Shown here one piece after another: positions 26,779-35,930 of a DNA stretch of 64,000 bases. Both the position numbers and the translations under genes were made by a program. Every line of letters starts with the position of its first letter. Position 1 is the stretch's first letter. Location: the NCBI RefSeq assembly GCF_000577275.2, contig NZ_HG916855.1, positions 1,054,001-1,118,000 of the forward strand, given 5' to 3'. This DNA comes from Rhizobium favelukesii (GTDB lineage Bacteria > Pseudomonadota > Alphaproteobacteria > Rhizobiales > Rhizobiaceae). The notes below the pieces were generated by a model. The model was given only the letters and a program-made list of their open reading frames with translations, made no database searches and was not told the origin of the DNA.

Positions 26779-27342
26779 CACAGAAGAGCCAGGGGACGAC
26801 GACTGCACGACCGAAGCTTGACGACGAGGCGTTCGAAGCCTTTTTGAGGGCACGTCGTCCGGCATCGCCAATCTGGTCAATGAGCGGTCTCGATGGCTAT
26901 CTCACTGCTCTCATCATCGGACCGAGGTTTATCGACCCACGCCAATGGATCCCGGAACTGACCAGCCCGGATGCCCTGAACCTGCCGATGAAAACAACCG
27001 AACATCGGGCCGTGCATTCGATCGTTGCAGAATATAACCGCATCTCGGCGAGCCTTTCCGAAACACCGAAAGACCACCGGCCCCGGTTCACCAGGATCGA
27101 TGATCAGACCTTTGATGCCATGGACTGGGACGTCTGCTTTCTGATGGGAACCGGATTCGCGCCGAAGCTGTGGCGGGCCCGTCATTCGCGGTCATGCCGT
27201 CACTGGCGATATCATTGCGCCAATCCGCAAACTCAGCGAGACAAAAGGACCAGCTACCCACAAGGATGCTGCTGCCGTCGCCGAAGCGCTCGTCAATATC
27301 CGAACCTACTTCATGCCAAAACGGGCAAAGCAAAAGTTCTGA
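26775..27342 (+). pseudogene. UPF0149/YecA-like IS66 passenger, frameshifted
   Basis: The first 135 codons read KLDDEAFEAFLRARRPASPI, WSMSGLDGYLTALIIGPRFI and DQTFDAMDWDVCFLMGTGFA, the UPF0149 pattern. Near 27175 the frame shifts. In the other frame PVIRGHAVTGDIIAPIRKLS, then AAAVAEALVNIRTYFMPK, runs to a stop at 27342, so one indel destroyed an otherwise complete gene of about 188 codons. It overlaps the preceding fragment by four bases. Genes of this kind are often seen next to IS66 tnpC in rhizobia (recollection, not checked here). Confidence 0.75.
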
Positions 27343-27401
27343 CTGAAGTGCTGTTGCGATTCCGTCAACGCCGAAAGCCGTGGGCTGTTCGTCGCGCTCA
27401 C

Positions 27402-27905
27402 GGAAAGGGGGCCGAAACAGTCGCTAATGCTCTACTCCCGTCTCCAGGTGACATCATAACGTCTGGCACTTTCCTAGCGGAGAGGGAACAAAACAGAGGT
27501 ACCCGGCCACATGGGTCCCCGTGAGCGGCACGATGATCCGGATTACAAACCGGCAAACATGCGTCTTGTCGGTCGGGCTCATCGTGCCGTAAGTCATTGC
27601 CATCTCGTCGCCGCCACGCCGAATTTGACGCTATCGCCATCGATCCGAACAAAGCGAACGTCGTTTCATCGTGCAGAGAAAGGTGGCTTAGGCTACTTCT
27701 CTTCGACGGAAATGCCCTTTTCGCCGATCGAGATATCGACGCCTTTGGGTTTGCTCTCTTCGCGGAGAATGTAGATGCCCATGACGACGACCAACACGAC
27801 CAAAGCGCCGATCACGAAGTAAAAGCCGTTCCGATTGTTCATTCATTTCCCCTGGCTGGATTCTCTGAAATAGGCTGGGCGATCAGGATGGCAACGGCGT
27901 CGCAG
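27402..27905. repeat. Diverged duplicate of 5470-5990
   Basis: This is the second copy of the block with the 49-aa peptide gene and its surroundings. In the copy at 5470 a frame ending HIVRIGGDGVKLSVASEGD (minus strand, stop at 5636) is open. Here the equivalent FVRIDGDSVKFGVAA is frameshifted, suggesting an additional small gene decayed in both copies. Confidence 0.65.
27693..27842 (-). CDS. Single-pass small membrane peptide (49 aa), copy 2
   Basis: It is the same length as copy 1 and differs at a few positions (MNNRNGFYFVIGALVVLVVV at the start; VDISIGEKGISVEEK at the end). The hydrophobic helix and acidic tail are preserved, which argues for selection on the protein. The same GGGGAAATGA start region is used. 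It is divergent from the adjacent MNT-HEPN gene copy, 232 bases apart. Confidence 0.7.
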   Translation of the reverse strand: MNNRNGFYFVIGALVVLVVVMGIYILREESKPKGVDISIGEKGISVEEK

Positions 27906-28074
27906 AGACAGGACAAGCAAAAGTCAAAGTGAACGTTGCGAAACCGACTCACCGACAAGCGCCACGTCGGTGATCACGCATAGGTATCCGCCAGAATTAT
28001 CCATCTTGTAATTGTGATGATAATAAATTTCGCGTAAAAGGTTTGGGGTGTGCAATCACGATGGAACCGCTACG

Positions 28075-29010
28075 ATGGATGCGATTCACACCGAAGGCTT
28101 CGACGCTGCTTTGACCCGGACCGATCACATTGAGCACCTGCCGGACAGGAAGCGGCGCGAGTTGGCGCGCATCATGGAGATCCTGTTTGCCGAGGTCGAG
28201 GCGTTTCAGGCAAGCAAGCTGTCGGAGAAGAGAAGCGCCGGCCGGATCCTGAAGGTCATACTGTATGGGTCCTATAGCCGGGGTGTCTGGGTTGAGGATC
28301 GCCTCAGCGGCTACCGCTCTGATTACGACCTGTTGATCGTCGTCAACAAGAAGTCCTTTGCCGACGAGCATGACCTCTGGCAAGGCATCGAAGAGCAGCT
28401 GTTGAAAGAGCAGATCGGCCATCGCATCGAAACGCCGGTCGTCCCGATCATCCACACACTCCAGGACGTCAACGATCAACTCGCCCGTGGTCGGCCCTTC
28501 TTCGTCGACATCGCCAGAGACGGCATCGTCCTCTACGAGCAGCCTGGTCATCCGCTGGCGGAGCCGAAGCCGCTGACGGCAGAAGCGGAGTAGCACGAAG
28601 CGAAGATTTACTTCGAACAGTGGTATCAGCTGTCTCAAGAGGCACTCACTGGCGCCGAACTGATGCTCGAAAGAAACATCTGGCGCCACGGGGTGTTCAT
28701 GCTGCATCAAGCCACCGAATGTGCTTACCACTGCGCTCTACTTACACTGACCCTCTACAGCTCCAAATCGCATCGAATAAAAGTGTTGCGCTCTCAGGCC
28801 GAGGGAGCAGACAACCGACTAATCGCCGCTTGGCCGCGAGGCAGCCGGTTCTCACGTCGCTGCTTCGAGTTGCTGTCTCGCGCCTATGTGGAGGCCCGAT
28901 ATTCGTCGAAATACAAAATTGCCGACGAGGAGCTCGCATGGTTGGTTGAGCGCGTGAAGGCGCTCCAAGCTGTTGTCGAGGCGGTCTGCCGGGAACGGCT
29001 TTCCATTTAG
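28075..29010 (+). pseudogene. MNT-HEPN fusion gene, copy 2, with in-frame amber codon
   Basis: This is a paralog of 3232-4167 with exactly the same codon count. LYGSYSRGVWVEDRLSGYRS and SDYDLLIVV preserve the nucleotidyltransferase motifs, and HQATECAYHCALLTL and AYVEARYSSKY the HEPN half. Codon 173 is TAG (28591-28593), at the linker between the two domains, where a neighbouring CAG would fit (AEAE-stop-HEAKIY). Everything after it stays open in the same frame to the normal end. So this is either a young nonsense pseudogene, an enzyme split into a free MNT and an untranslated HEPN, or a readthrough gene. Confidence 0.75.
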
Positions 29011-29057
29011 ACGCCCAAAGCGCCGGTCGCGAGGTAAATGCCGTTCAGATTGCTCAT
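29007..29057 (-). pseudogene. Small membrane peptide, truncated copy 3
   Basis: The start MSNLNGIYLATGALGV matches the first 16 residues of the 49-aa peptides and then hits a stop where the end of the MNT-HEPN copy begins. The upstream 50 bases are also conserved with the other two copies, so the breakpoint of the rearrangement is at about 29010. Confidence 0.6.
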
Positions 29058-29340
29058 TCATTTCCCCTGGTATGGACCTTGAGATAGGCGGCGATCAGGA
29101 TGGAACCGTATTGAAATTGTTGAGAAATTCGAACAGCCGCGTGCAGGGTCGTAGAGAGTACGGAAGGCCGAGGGGCACGAGAGGGGGCACCGGTCGCGTC
29201 AGCTTTGGTTTAACGCGCCGCAAATCGCCCTGAACAAGGGGTAAAACCACCCTTGAAAATTGTCGTCAAATTCTCCCTTTCGCGACTTGAAAAACTGTCA
29301 TAGCTGGGTTGGCACCAGCCGAAAAAAAGGGTGCTGATCC
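29058..29340. other. Intergenic, nothing recognised
   Basis: The first 45 bases repeat the promoter-proximal block of the small-peptide copies. The rest shows no gene. Confidence 0.4.
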
Positions 29341-29541
29341 ATGCGACTAAGAATTGAAACCAGCGTCTCGAAGATGTTCGAGGAGCGCAAGCGTTGCCTG
29401 GACAAGCTCTGGAGTCAAGGCTTCCGGGGCGCTAACGGGGCTCTCGCAACCGACCTTTCCAGCACGATCGCGGCTCTCGTACTGCAAGTGGACGAGGGGT
29501 TCTCATTGGTTGAGCTGGGAGAGCTATGTGCTCACCAATAA
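29341..29541 (+). CDS. Possible small hypothetical protein (66 aa)
   Basis: The frame starts MRLRIETSVSKMFEERKRCL, is helix-rich, and contains LSSTIAALVLQVDEGFSLVE. It overlaps the 3' end of the PycTM-like gene by 18 bases on the other strand. There is no recognised family and only a weak ribosome site, so it may be spurious. Confidence 0.25.
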   Translation: MRLRIETSVSKMFEERKRCLDKLWSQGFRGANGALATDLSSTIAALVLQVDEGFSLVELGELCAHQ

Positions 29542-30062
29542 GAGGACATAGGCGATCACGGTCACCATGAGGCCCCGAAAGGAATATGCAACAAACCGAT
29601 ATTTACCCCGCGCAATGGTGGATAGGATATCGGCGTTCTTCATGTACTGCTCGAAGAGATAGCCCGCATCACTTCGCATTGCCGCTTCGCGAAAATACTC
29701 GCGATGATTCGGCCAGGCTCCCCAAAACAGTGAGGTCGTGGAGTGAACGTGACGAGGTAGAACCACCAGAATTGCGGTGAGAACGGAGAAGATCGAAGCC
29801 GCCGCCAGCGCGCCGGAGAAGAGGATGCCCTGCGGCGTTCCCTGCGCGTACCGGCTCCAGGTAAAGACCTCGCGCCCCTCGCTTGAGGTTACCAGAAAGG
29901 CAAGCATGAAAGTAAAGATATAGGCAGCCTTCTGGTCGGAAATCTTGATTTGGTCGTAAAAGACATCGTTATCTTCTTGATATGGTCGAAATATTCGGAA
30001 CCAACGTCCTCGGTTGAAGGTGAACTGCTCAGAAAATCTGAGGCATTCTCAAAATCGCTCAC
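29524..30062 (-). pseudogene. PycTM-like (Pycsar effector) membrane protein, frameshifted
   Basis: The main frame reads DNDVFYDQIKISDQKAAYIF, then MLAFLVTSSEGREVF, a second hydrophobic helix (GILFSGALAAASIFSVLTAI), the NHREYFREA segment, and a last helix near VAYSFRGLMVTVIAYVLLLV. That order of helices with a DxKAAYI-type start is the PycTM domain of Pycsar effectors, predicted inner-membrane proteins triggered by cyclic pyrimidine nucleotides. The N-terminus (MSDFENASDFLSSSPSTEDV, GTG at 30062) is in another frame. The switch lies at about 29971-29980 and one extra G would restore about 179 codons. It reads away from the cyclase operon at 30175-35930. Confidence 0.6.
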
Positions 30063-30174
30063 GTCTCGCCCCCGCGTCAAAGTGTTTCTCTGATATTACA
30101 CTTGTCGCACAAAGCAAGCGAACTTCCTTGTCCCCGCTTGACTTTTCAACTATAGGCAGACAAATCCTTGCGAC

Positions 30175-33100
30175 ATGAGGGGTATATTTGCAAGATACGC
30201 GTGCGGGGGCACAGCGATCGCGCTGGTTGCGTCATGTCTGACGCAGCCAGCAGCGGCGGAGCCTATCCAGCGAACGGCGCGCGCCGCCGGCTCCGTCATC
30301 GACCAAAAGATCGGCGAGGAAGTTCGCTTCGTCGACCTCAGCAACTGGCAGAACGTGTCACTGCACCAGGACCTGCTCGGCGGCGACGTGTTGCGCACCA
30401 ATGCCAACGGCCAACTCGCGATCCTCTTTGCCGATCACACTCAGGTCCGCCTCGGCCGCAATTCGGCGTTGCAGGTCAGGCAGATGGGGGCTACGGGCGA
30501 TACGATCCTGAACCTGCAGTCCGGCACCATGTGGGGCCGTGCCCAGCGCGGCGGGCAGGGCCTGACGGTCGAAACCCCGGCTGCAGCCGCCGCCATCCGC
30601 GGCACCGACTGGACGCTGACGGTCAAGGGCGATCAGACCTCGCTCATCGTGCTCGAGGGACGGGTCGAGCTCAAGAACGAGCACGGCAGTGTCGAGGTCG
30701 CACAAGGCGAAGCGGCGGTCGCGACGATTGGGCAGGCACCGCGCAAGCTGGTCATCGTTACCCCTGACGATCGCGAGCAGATGCTGTTTTATCTGACACT
30801 GCGCAGCGGCTTTACGTTCATGCCAGCTTCGCCCCTGCCGATGCAAAAAATGCGATCCGAACGCAGCCGCATCGAGGCCAAGGCGCCGGAAGCAAGAACG
30901 TCAGAGGACTGGCTGACACTTGCCGAAGTACAAATGTCGTTCGATGGGCGTCAGCAGGCGCTTCAGTCGTTGGCCAAGGCTCGGGCGCTCAAACTTTCAG
31001 CCAGCCAACGCGCCCGTGCCGATTTGATCGAAGCCCTGATCGCGGGCGCAGAGAAACGCTACGACGAAGCGGCCGAACTATTTTCGCGCGCTGAGCCGGC
31101 GCTCGATCCGCAGCGTCGAAGCATCGCTGCCTACGGAGGCTACTATTCGCGATCGTTGCGTGACCCCAACCATGTAGAGAAGCCACCTTCCAACGTCACC
31201 GGTCCCTACGCTGCGGTGATGAAGGCCTATACCGCGGGCTTCCTCGAAGATATTCCCGCTGCCATCAAAACGATGAGGGAGGCGGAAGCGCGCTTTCCAG
31301 CAAATTCTAGCCTGCCGGCCTTGCGTGCCCAACTCGCGCTGCTGATCAACGACCGCGTCCAAATGAAGGAATCAGTTGAGCGGTCGCTTTCCATAGACCC
31401 GAACGATCCCGATGGACTTCAGGCCCGTGCTCGTTTTCGATCCGACTTCGAGGGGAATCTTGAGGCAGCGCTGGAAGACCTGAACGACGCAATCAAATTG
31501 GCGCCGGGCTCCTCGATGGCATGGAACGATCTCGGTCTGCTTCAGGCTGCCCGGGGCGCCAGCCGCGAAGCGGAAGCTGCCTTGAAGAAGGCGATTGAAC
31601 TCGATCCGGACGACCCGATCAGCCACGCCAATCTCGCTGTCCTTTATCTCGATCAGTCGCGTATGAAGGAAGCGAAGCGCGAGGTCGACCTGGCATTGGC
31701 CGCTGATCCAGCCTTCGACGTGGCACTTCTTGCGCGCGGACGCTACTATCTGCAATCAGGTGAACGAGAAAAGGCGATCGACGACCTTCTTGCGGCGTCG
31801 ACGGCCAATCCGGGCTACTCGCAAGCGCAGCTAATGCTCGCGGCAGGCCACTACGAAAGAGGCGAGCGGGATCCTTCGAATCAGGCTGTCGAAAATGCCG
31901 ATCGACTGGATAAGAATGATCCCGTCATCTCAGCGTTTCGAACCGCGGTTGCCATTGACGACTACGACGCTGATGGAGCGATCGCAAACGCCCAAGAATT
32001 TCTGAGGCGCGCCCGCGCCCGCGGGGGAGATTTCAGCGCGCTTGGAGCAAACCAGGATGCCGGCTCCACGCTCAACAACGCCTTTCGTCTGCAGGGGCTG
32101 GATGCCTGGGGGCGGTATTATGGCGATGCGGTTTTTGATCCGTTCGAAGGCAGCGGCTTTGCGGATCAGGCGCTCAAGGGCAGTATCAACCCGTTCAAGA
32201 ATGCGATCACCTTCGGGGATAGCGTGATCGAAAACACGAGCAACGCAACGAGCTTTTCTTCCCTGTTTCAAGGACTGTTGCTCGACCCGCACATGTTGTC
32301 AGGCCGGTCGAGATCGGCCACATTGCTGCGCACGCCGTTCATCGAAGGCTCTGTTGGCGGCGGCATAAATAGCGTCGGGGGTCACACTGGGCGCGTTGGT
32401 GAAGCCGAAATCCAAGGCTTTACCAACCAGACAATACCCATCAGCTTCTTCGGCAATTTCGAGTGGGAGGAAATACCGGCTGAAGGAAGCTATGCAGACT
32501 TCGGCAGTTTTTCCACCGAGACCAAACTGCTGAGCGCCAACGGCTATATAACGGCCACTCCCACCCCAGAGGATCGCGTGGTCGCGTTCGTCAATCAGGG
32601 CCGCAGCGACTTCGACCTGAATTCGTTGACGCTCGATCCATCGGCTTCGATCCGGCTCAACGCAGAGCTCTTCATTCCTCTTTTCGGGGTGCCGTTGGCA
32701 CCAGCGGAACTGCCCTTCTATCGCAGTCAGCATAACAGTCTGGATAATCTCAACAGCGGTGTCGGCTGGAGTCACACCTTCGGCTACCGAAATATCGTGA
32801 ACGCCGCGCTTCTTTATTCAGAGGTGAAGTCGGAGAGCGCAAACGACTTTGATTTCGATCAATCACCCATATTCGGGGTGACGACGCCGGACTTGCTGCC
32901 GTTTGGGCAAACCCGGCAAAGCCTGTCCTCCAAGAGCTATGTCGCAGCCGTCAGCCATAGCCTTGGCACTGACAACGGCTTGACCTGGCGATACGGTATC
33001 GAAGGAGGATGGATTGACACCCATAGCAGCACCTTCAATGAGCTTTATGAGCTGGTCCCGGGTTTTATCCCCGATATCACGGACGGCCCGAACGAAGCGT

Positions 33101-33945
33101 CCAATAGAACAAATCTGGCGCGTGCGTACGTAGACCTGCTGCACGAGATTACGCCAGACCTGAAGGCGGAATATGCTCTCCATGCCACGCTGCTGGATGG
33201 AGATGGTATTGACGTCAGTCGGTTGGAGCCGCGATTGGGCGTGGCTTGGGCACCGGTCGAGGACCAGTGGTTACGCGCTGCATTCATGCGCCAGAGCGTC
33301 GAAACAGGCGTGCCGACACTTGCCCCGATCGGCATTGTCGGGCTGCAGCCCAATCAGATTGCGGTCGGAATTGATGGCTATGTCGATACCGTCGCTTTGC
33401 AATGGGATTCCCAATGGACCGATCAGTTCTTCACGTCCATGGGCTACCAGCACCAGGAATTGCATGACATGACGATCGGGTTGCCGCTGACGGCGCTGCC
33501 GGCGATTGACAGCCTGCCTCTGGAACGAGGGAGCATTGACCGGGCAAGCATCACGGCAAATGTTGCGCTGGGGAATGGATTCGGTCTTTCAGCGACCTAC
33601 GCTCGCATGGAGTCGGAAAACAAGGATGAAACAAGCGCTAACTTCGGCGGTGCCCTTCCATTCATCCCGCGCAATTCAGGCCAAGTGGCGCTAACCTGGG
33701 TCAATGAAGCGAAGGTGAAAGCGACGATCGCGGCCAATTATATCGGCAAACGAGACGGCGACGACATCGGGACAGAGCTTGATGACTTTTGGACCCTTGA
33801 TGCCAACATGATTTGGGAGCCGTTCGACAAGCGCTTTGCTCTTGAATTGGCAGCCTTCAACTTACTTGACGAGGACTTCGAGATATCGCCGGGTGTTCCC
33901 GGCTGGGGTCGTGCCGTAAAGGGCACGTTCAAAGTCCGGTTCTGA
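30175..33945 (+). CDS. Secreted FecR-domain, TPR and outer-membrane beta-barrel fusion protein
   Basis: The 1256-residue protein has a Sec signal peptide (about 1-28, ending QPAAA). A FecR domain (about 55-150) carries GDVLRTNANGQLAILFADHT and ETPAAAAAIRGTDW. A long helical TPR array follows (about 230-600, e.g. AWNDLGLLQAARGASREAEA). The last 520 or so residues alternate in beta-strand pattern with aromatic girdles. They resemble the barrel of TonB-type receptors without a plug and end in Phe (FKVRF), a typical outer-membrane beta-signal. It would place FecR and TPR in the periplasm, tethered to an outer-membrane barrel. The stop overlaps the ATG of the CHASE2 cyclase (TGATG), so the two are co-translated and very likely work together. 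The ligand is unknown. Confidence 0.8.
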   Translation: MRGIFARYACGGTAIALVASCLTQPAAAEPIQRTARAAGSVIDQKIGEEVRFVDLSNWQNVSLHQDLLGGDVLRTNANGQLAILFADHTQVRLGRNSALQVRQMGATGDTILNLQSGTMWGRAQRGGQGLTVETPAAAAAIRGTDWTLTVKGDQTSLIVLEGRVELKNEHGSVEVAQGEAAVATIGQAPRKLVIVTPDDREQMLFYLTLRSGFTFMPASPLPMQKMRSERSRIEAKAPEARTSEDWLTLAEVQMSFDGRQQALQSLAKARALKLSASQRARADLIEALIAGAEKRYDEAAELFSRAEPALDPQRRSIAAYGGYYSRSLRDPNHVEKPPSNVTGPYAAVMKAYTAGFLEDIPAAIKTMREAEARFPANSSLPALRAQLALLINDRVQMKESVERSLSIDPNDPDGLQARARFRSDFEGNLEAALEDLNDAIKLAPGSSMAWNDLGLLQAARGASREAEAALKKAIELDPDDPISHANLAVLYLDQSRMKEAKREVDLALAADPAFDVALLARGRYYLQSGEREKAIDDLLAASTANPGYSQAQLMLAAGHYERGERDPSNQAVENADRLDKNDPVISAFRTAVAIDDYDADGAIANAQEFLRRARARGGDFSALGANQDAGSTLNNAFRLQGLDAWGRYYGDAVFDPFEGSGFADQALKGSINPFKNAITFGDSVIENTSNATSFSSLFQGLLLDPHMLSGRSRSATLLRTPFIEGSVGGGINSVGGHTGRVGEAEIQGFTNQTIPISFFGNFEWEEIPAEGSYADFGSFSTETKLLSANGYITATPTPEDRVVAFVNQGRSDFDLNSLTLDPSASIRLNAELFIPLFGVPLAPAELPFYRSQHNSLDNLNSGVGWSHTFGYRNIVNAALLYSEVKSESANDFDFDQSPIFGVTTPDLLPFGQTRQSLSSKSYVAAVSHSLGTDNGLTWRYGIEGGWIDTHSSTFNELYELVPGFIPDITDGPNEASNRTNLARAYVDLLHEITPDLKAEYALHATLLDGDGIDVSRLEPRLGVAWAPVEDQWLRAAFMRQSVETGVPTLAPIGIVGLQPNQIAVGIDGYVDTVALQWDSQWTDQFFTSMGYQHQELHDMTIGLPLTALPAIDSLPLERGSIDRASITANVALGNGFGLSATYARMESENKDETSANFGGALPFIPRNSGQVALTWVNEAKVKATIAANYIGKRDGDDIGTELDDFWTLDANMIWEPFDKRFALELAAFNLLDEDFEISPGVPGWGRAVKGTFKVRF

Positions 33946-35930
33946 TGAACGCAGCCTCGCCCCTTGGTTCGTCGTCACATGCTCCTGGTTGGCCGTTCAG
34001 CAGCCGCAGTCTCCGGCTGCTGGTGCTCGTGCTTGTCACGCTGATCGGGATCTCTCTGCTTTCGCGCCTGCCGGCCTGGCCGCTGGTGGAACTCAAGTCG
34101 TTCGACTATTTGTCGACGGTCGACGATCCGCGGCCGCCGGAGGGCGGGCCGGTGATCGTGGCAATCGACGAGCCGTCTCTCGCGGCCATCAATGCGCAGT
34201 GGCCGTGGCCGCGTGTCCTGCATGCTAAGTTGATCCGGCAATTGCGTGCAGCCGGCGCAAAGGCAATCGGCCTCGATATCATCATGGCCGAGCCTTCGAC
34301 GCCCGAAAATGACGCGGCGATTACCGAGACAGTTGGCCCGGACATCGTGCTTGCAGGTGACGAAACGCTGATTGAGACGTCGCAAGCCGATCAGCTCGTG
34401 CGGGCGACGCCGCTGCCGCAACTGACGGCTGCCGGAGCGCTAACGGGCATTGCCTCGATCGAGCTTGGTGGCGATGCCGTCTTCCGCGCCCTCCCGTTTT
34501 ACGACGACGGCTTTGCCGTCACCCTGCTAAGGGCTGCCGGCGACGAGACGACGACGATCCCGCAAAACGCAATGATCCAGTCCTTCGGACCGGCGCGCAG
34601 CTATCCGACCGTTTCATATTATCAGGCGCTCGATCCAAGAAACTTCCTGCCCGAAGGGATTTTCAAGGATCGTGTGGTGCTGGTCGGCCTCAGCCTGCAG
34701 AACGCTCCGGAGATCGACAAGGGGGGCGCCGACGCCTTTGCCACGCCCTATACGATGCACACCGGCCAGCTCACCGCCGGCGTCGAGATCCAGGCAACCA
34801 TCTACGACAATCTCCGCCGACAATTGGCGATCGCCCAGACCGGCACCCTGCCGTTTGCCGGCTTCATCCTCGTCGCCGCCCTGCTTGCCGCCGCAACGGT
34901 CTGGAAGTCGACCGGCTGGCTGACGCTCGTCGCAACGTTCGTCGCGATCTGCGCGTTTACCGCCCTTTGCTATGCCGGCGTGCGGCTTGGCCACATCTTC
35001 GTGTCGCCGCTTGGGCCGACCGTCGCCTATGTCTCCGTGGCCTTCGGTCAGGCGGGTCTCGATTACGCCGAGGAACGCCGGAACAAGCAGCGAATTACGC
35101 GGGCTTTCTCGCAGTACATCTCCCCGGACCTCGTGAAGAGACTGTCGGACGATCCGTCGCAGCTGAAGCTCGGCGGCGAGCGGCGAACGCTGTCGGTGCT
35201 GTTTTCCGACGTACGTGGCTTCACGACGATTGCCGAAACCATGAAGGACGATCCGGAAAAGCTGACCGGCCTGATCAACCGGCTGCTGACGCCGCTGTCA
35301 GACGTCGTCATGGACCACGGCGGTACGATCGACAAATACATGGGCGACTGCATCATGGCCTTCTGGAATGCGCCGCTCGATGATCCCGAGCATGCGCTTC
35401 ACGCGGTCAAGGCATCACTGGCGATGCAGGCCGCCATAGCAACGCTCAACAAGCAGCTCGAAGCAGAAGCGAAAGTGAGCGGTGCACCGTTGCACGTGCT
35501 GAAGATGGGCGTCGGCATCAATACCGGCGATTGCGTGGTCGGCAACATGGGCTCGAATCGGCGGTTCGATTACTCCTGCCTCGGCGACTCTGTCAATCTG
35601 GCGTCCCGCCTGGAAGGTGCGTCCAAGAATTACGGTGTGGCCCTCCTGCTCGGTGAGGAGACCGCGCGCCGTGTCGCCGGCATGTACACTGTCGTCGAGC
35701 TCGACCGGATCATCGTCAAGGGACGAACCGTTCCTTCGCCGATTTTCACGATAATCGAAGCTGTTCATCCGGACGACCTGGAACTTCACAAAGCTCTTCT
35801 TGTGGCGAAGTACAACAAGACGCTGACGCCACTCGATACGTCGTTTGATAGGCTAGGGACGGCAATTCCTTCTCTGCGTCTATATTACTCGATCATACGG
35901 AGCGAGTTGGTTCGCCCGTTGGACGAGTAA
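33945..35930 (+). CDS. CHASE2-domain class III adenylate cyclase
   Basis: The 661-residue protein has an N-terminal membrane helix (about 22-42) and a periplasmic CHASE2 sensor (about 50-295; FDYLSTVDDPRPPEGGPVIV and GVEIQATIYDNLRRQ are its borders). Three membrane helices follow (about 301-372), then a cytoplasmic class III cyclase domain. The catalytic residues are present: D422 in LFSDVRGFTTIAE, K464 and D468 in TIDKYMGDCIMAFW, and the NRRFDYSCLGDSVNLASRLE block. The Lys-Asp pair indicates ATP as usual substrate; pyrimidine use cannot be excluded from sequence. It is coupled to the FecR-TPR-barrel gene, suggesting an envelope signal is relayed through CHASE2 to cyclic nucleotide output. 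Confidence 0.92.
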   Translation: MNAASPLGSSSHAPGWPFSSRSLRLLVLVLVTLIGISLLSRLPAWPLVELKSFDYLSTVDDPRPPEGGPVIVAIDEPSLAAINAQWPWPRVLHAKLIRQLRAAGAKAIGLDIIMAEPSTPENDAAITETVGPDIVLAGDETLIETSQADQLVRATPLPQLTAAGALTGIASIELGGDAVFRALPFYDDGFAVTLLRAAGDETTTIPQNAMIQSFGPARSYPTVSYYQALDPRNFLPEGIFKDRVVLVGLSLQNAPEIDKGGADAFATPYTMHTGQLTAGVEIQATIYDNLRRQLAIAQTGTLPFAGFILVAALLAAATVWKSTGWLTLVATFVAICAFTALCYAGVRLGHIFVSPLGPTVAYVSVAFGQAGLDYAEERRNKQRITRAFSQYISPDLVKRLSDDPSQLKLGGERRTLSVLFSDVRGFTTIAETMKDDPEKLTGLINRLLTPLSDVVMDHGGTIDKYMGDCIMAFWNAPLDDPEHALHAVKASLAMQAAIATLNKQLEAEAKVSGAPLHVLKMGVGINTGDCVVGNMGSNRRFDYSCLGDSVNLASRLEGASKNYGVALLLGEETARRVAGMYTVVELDRIIVKGRTVPSPIFTIIEAVHPDDLELHKALLVAKYNKTLTPLDTSFDRLGTAIPSLRLYYSIIRSELVRPLDE

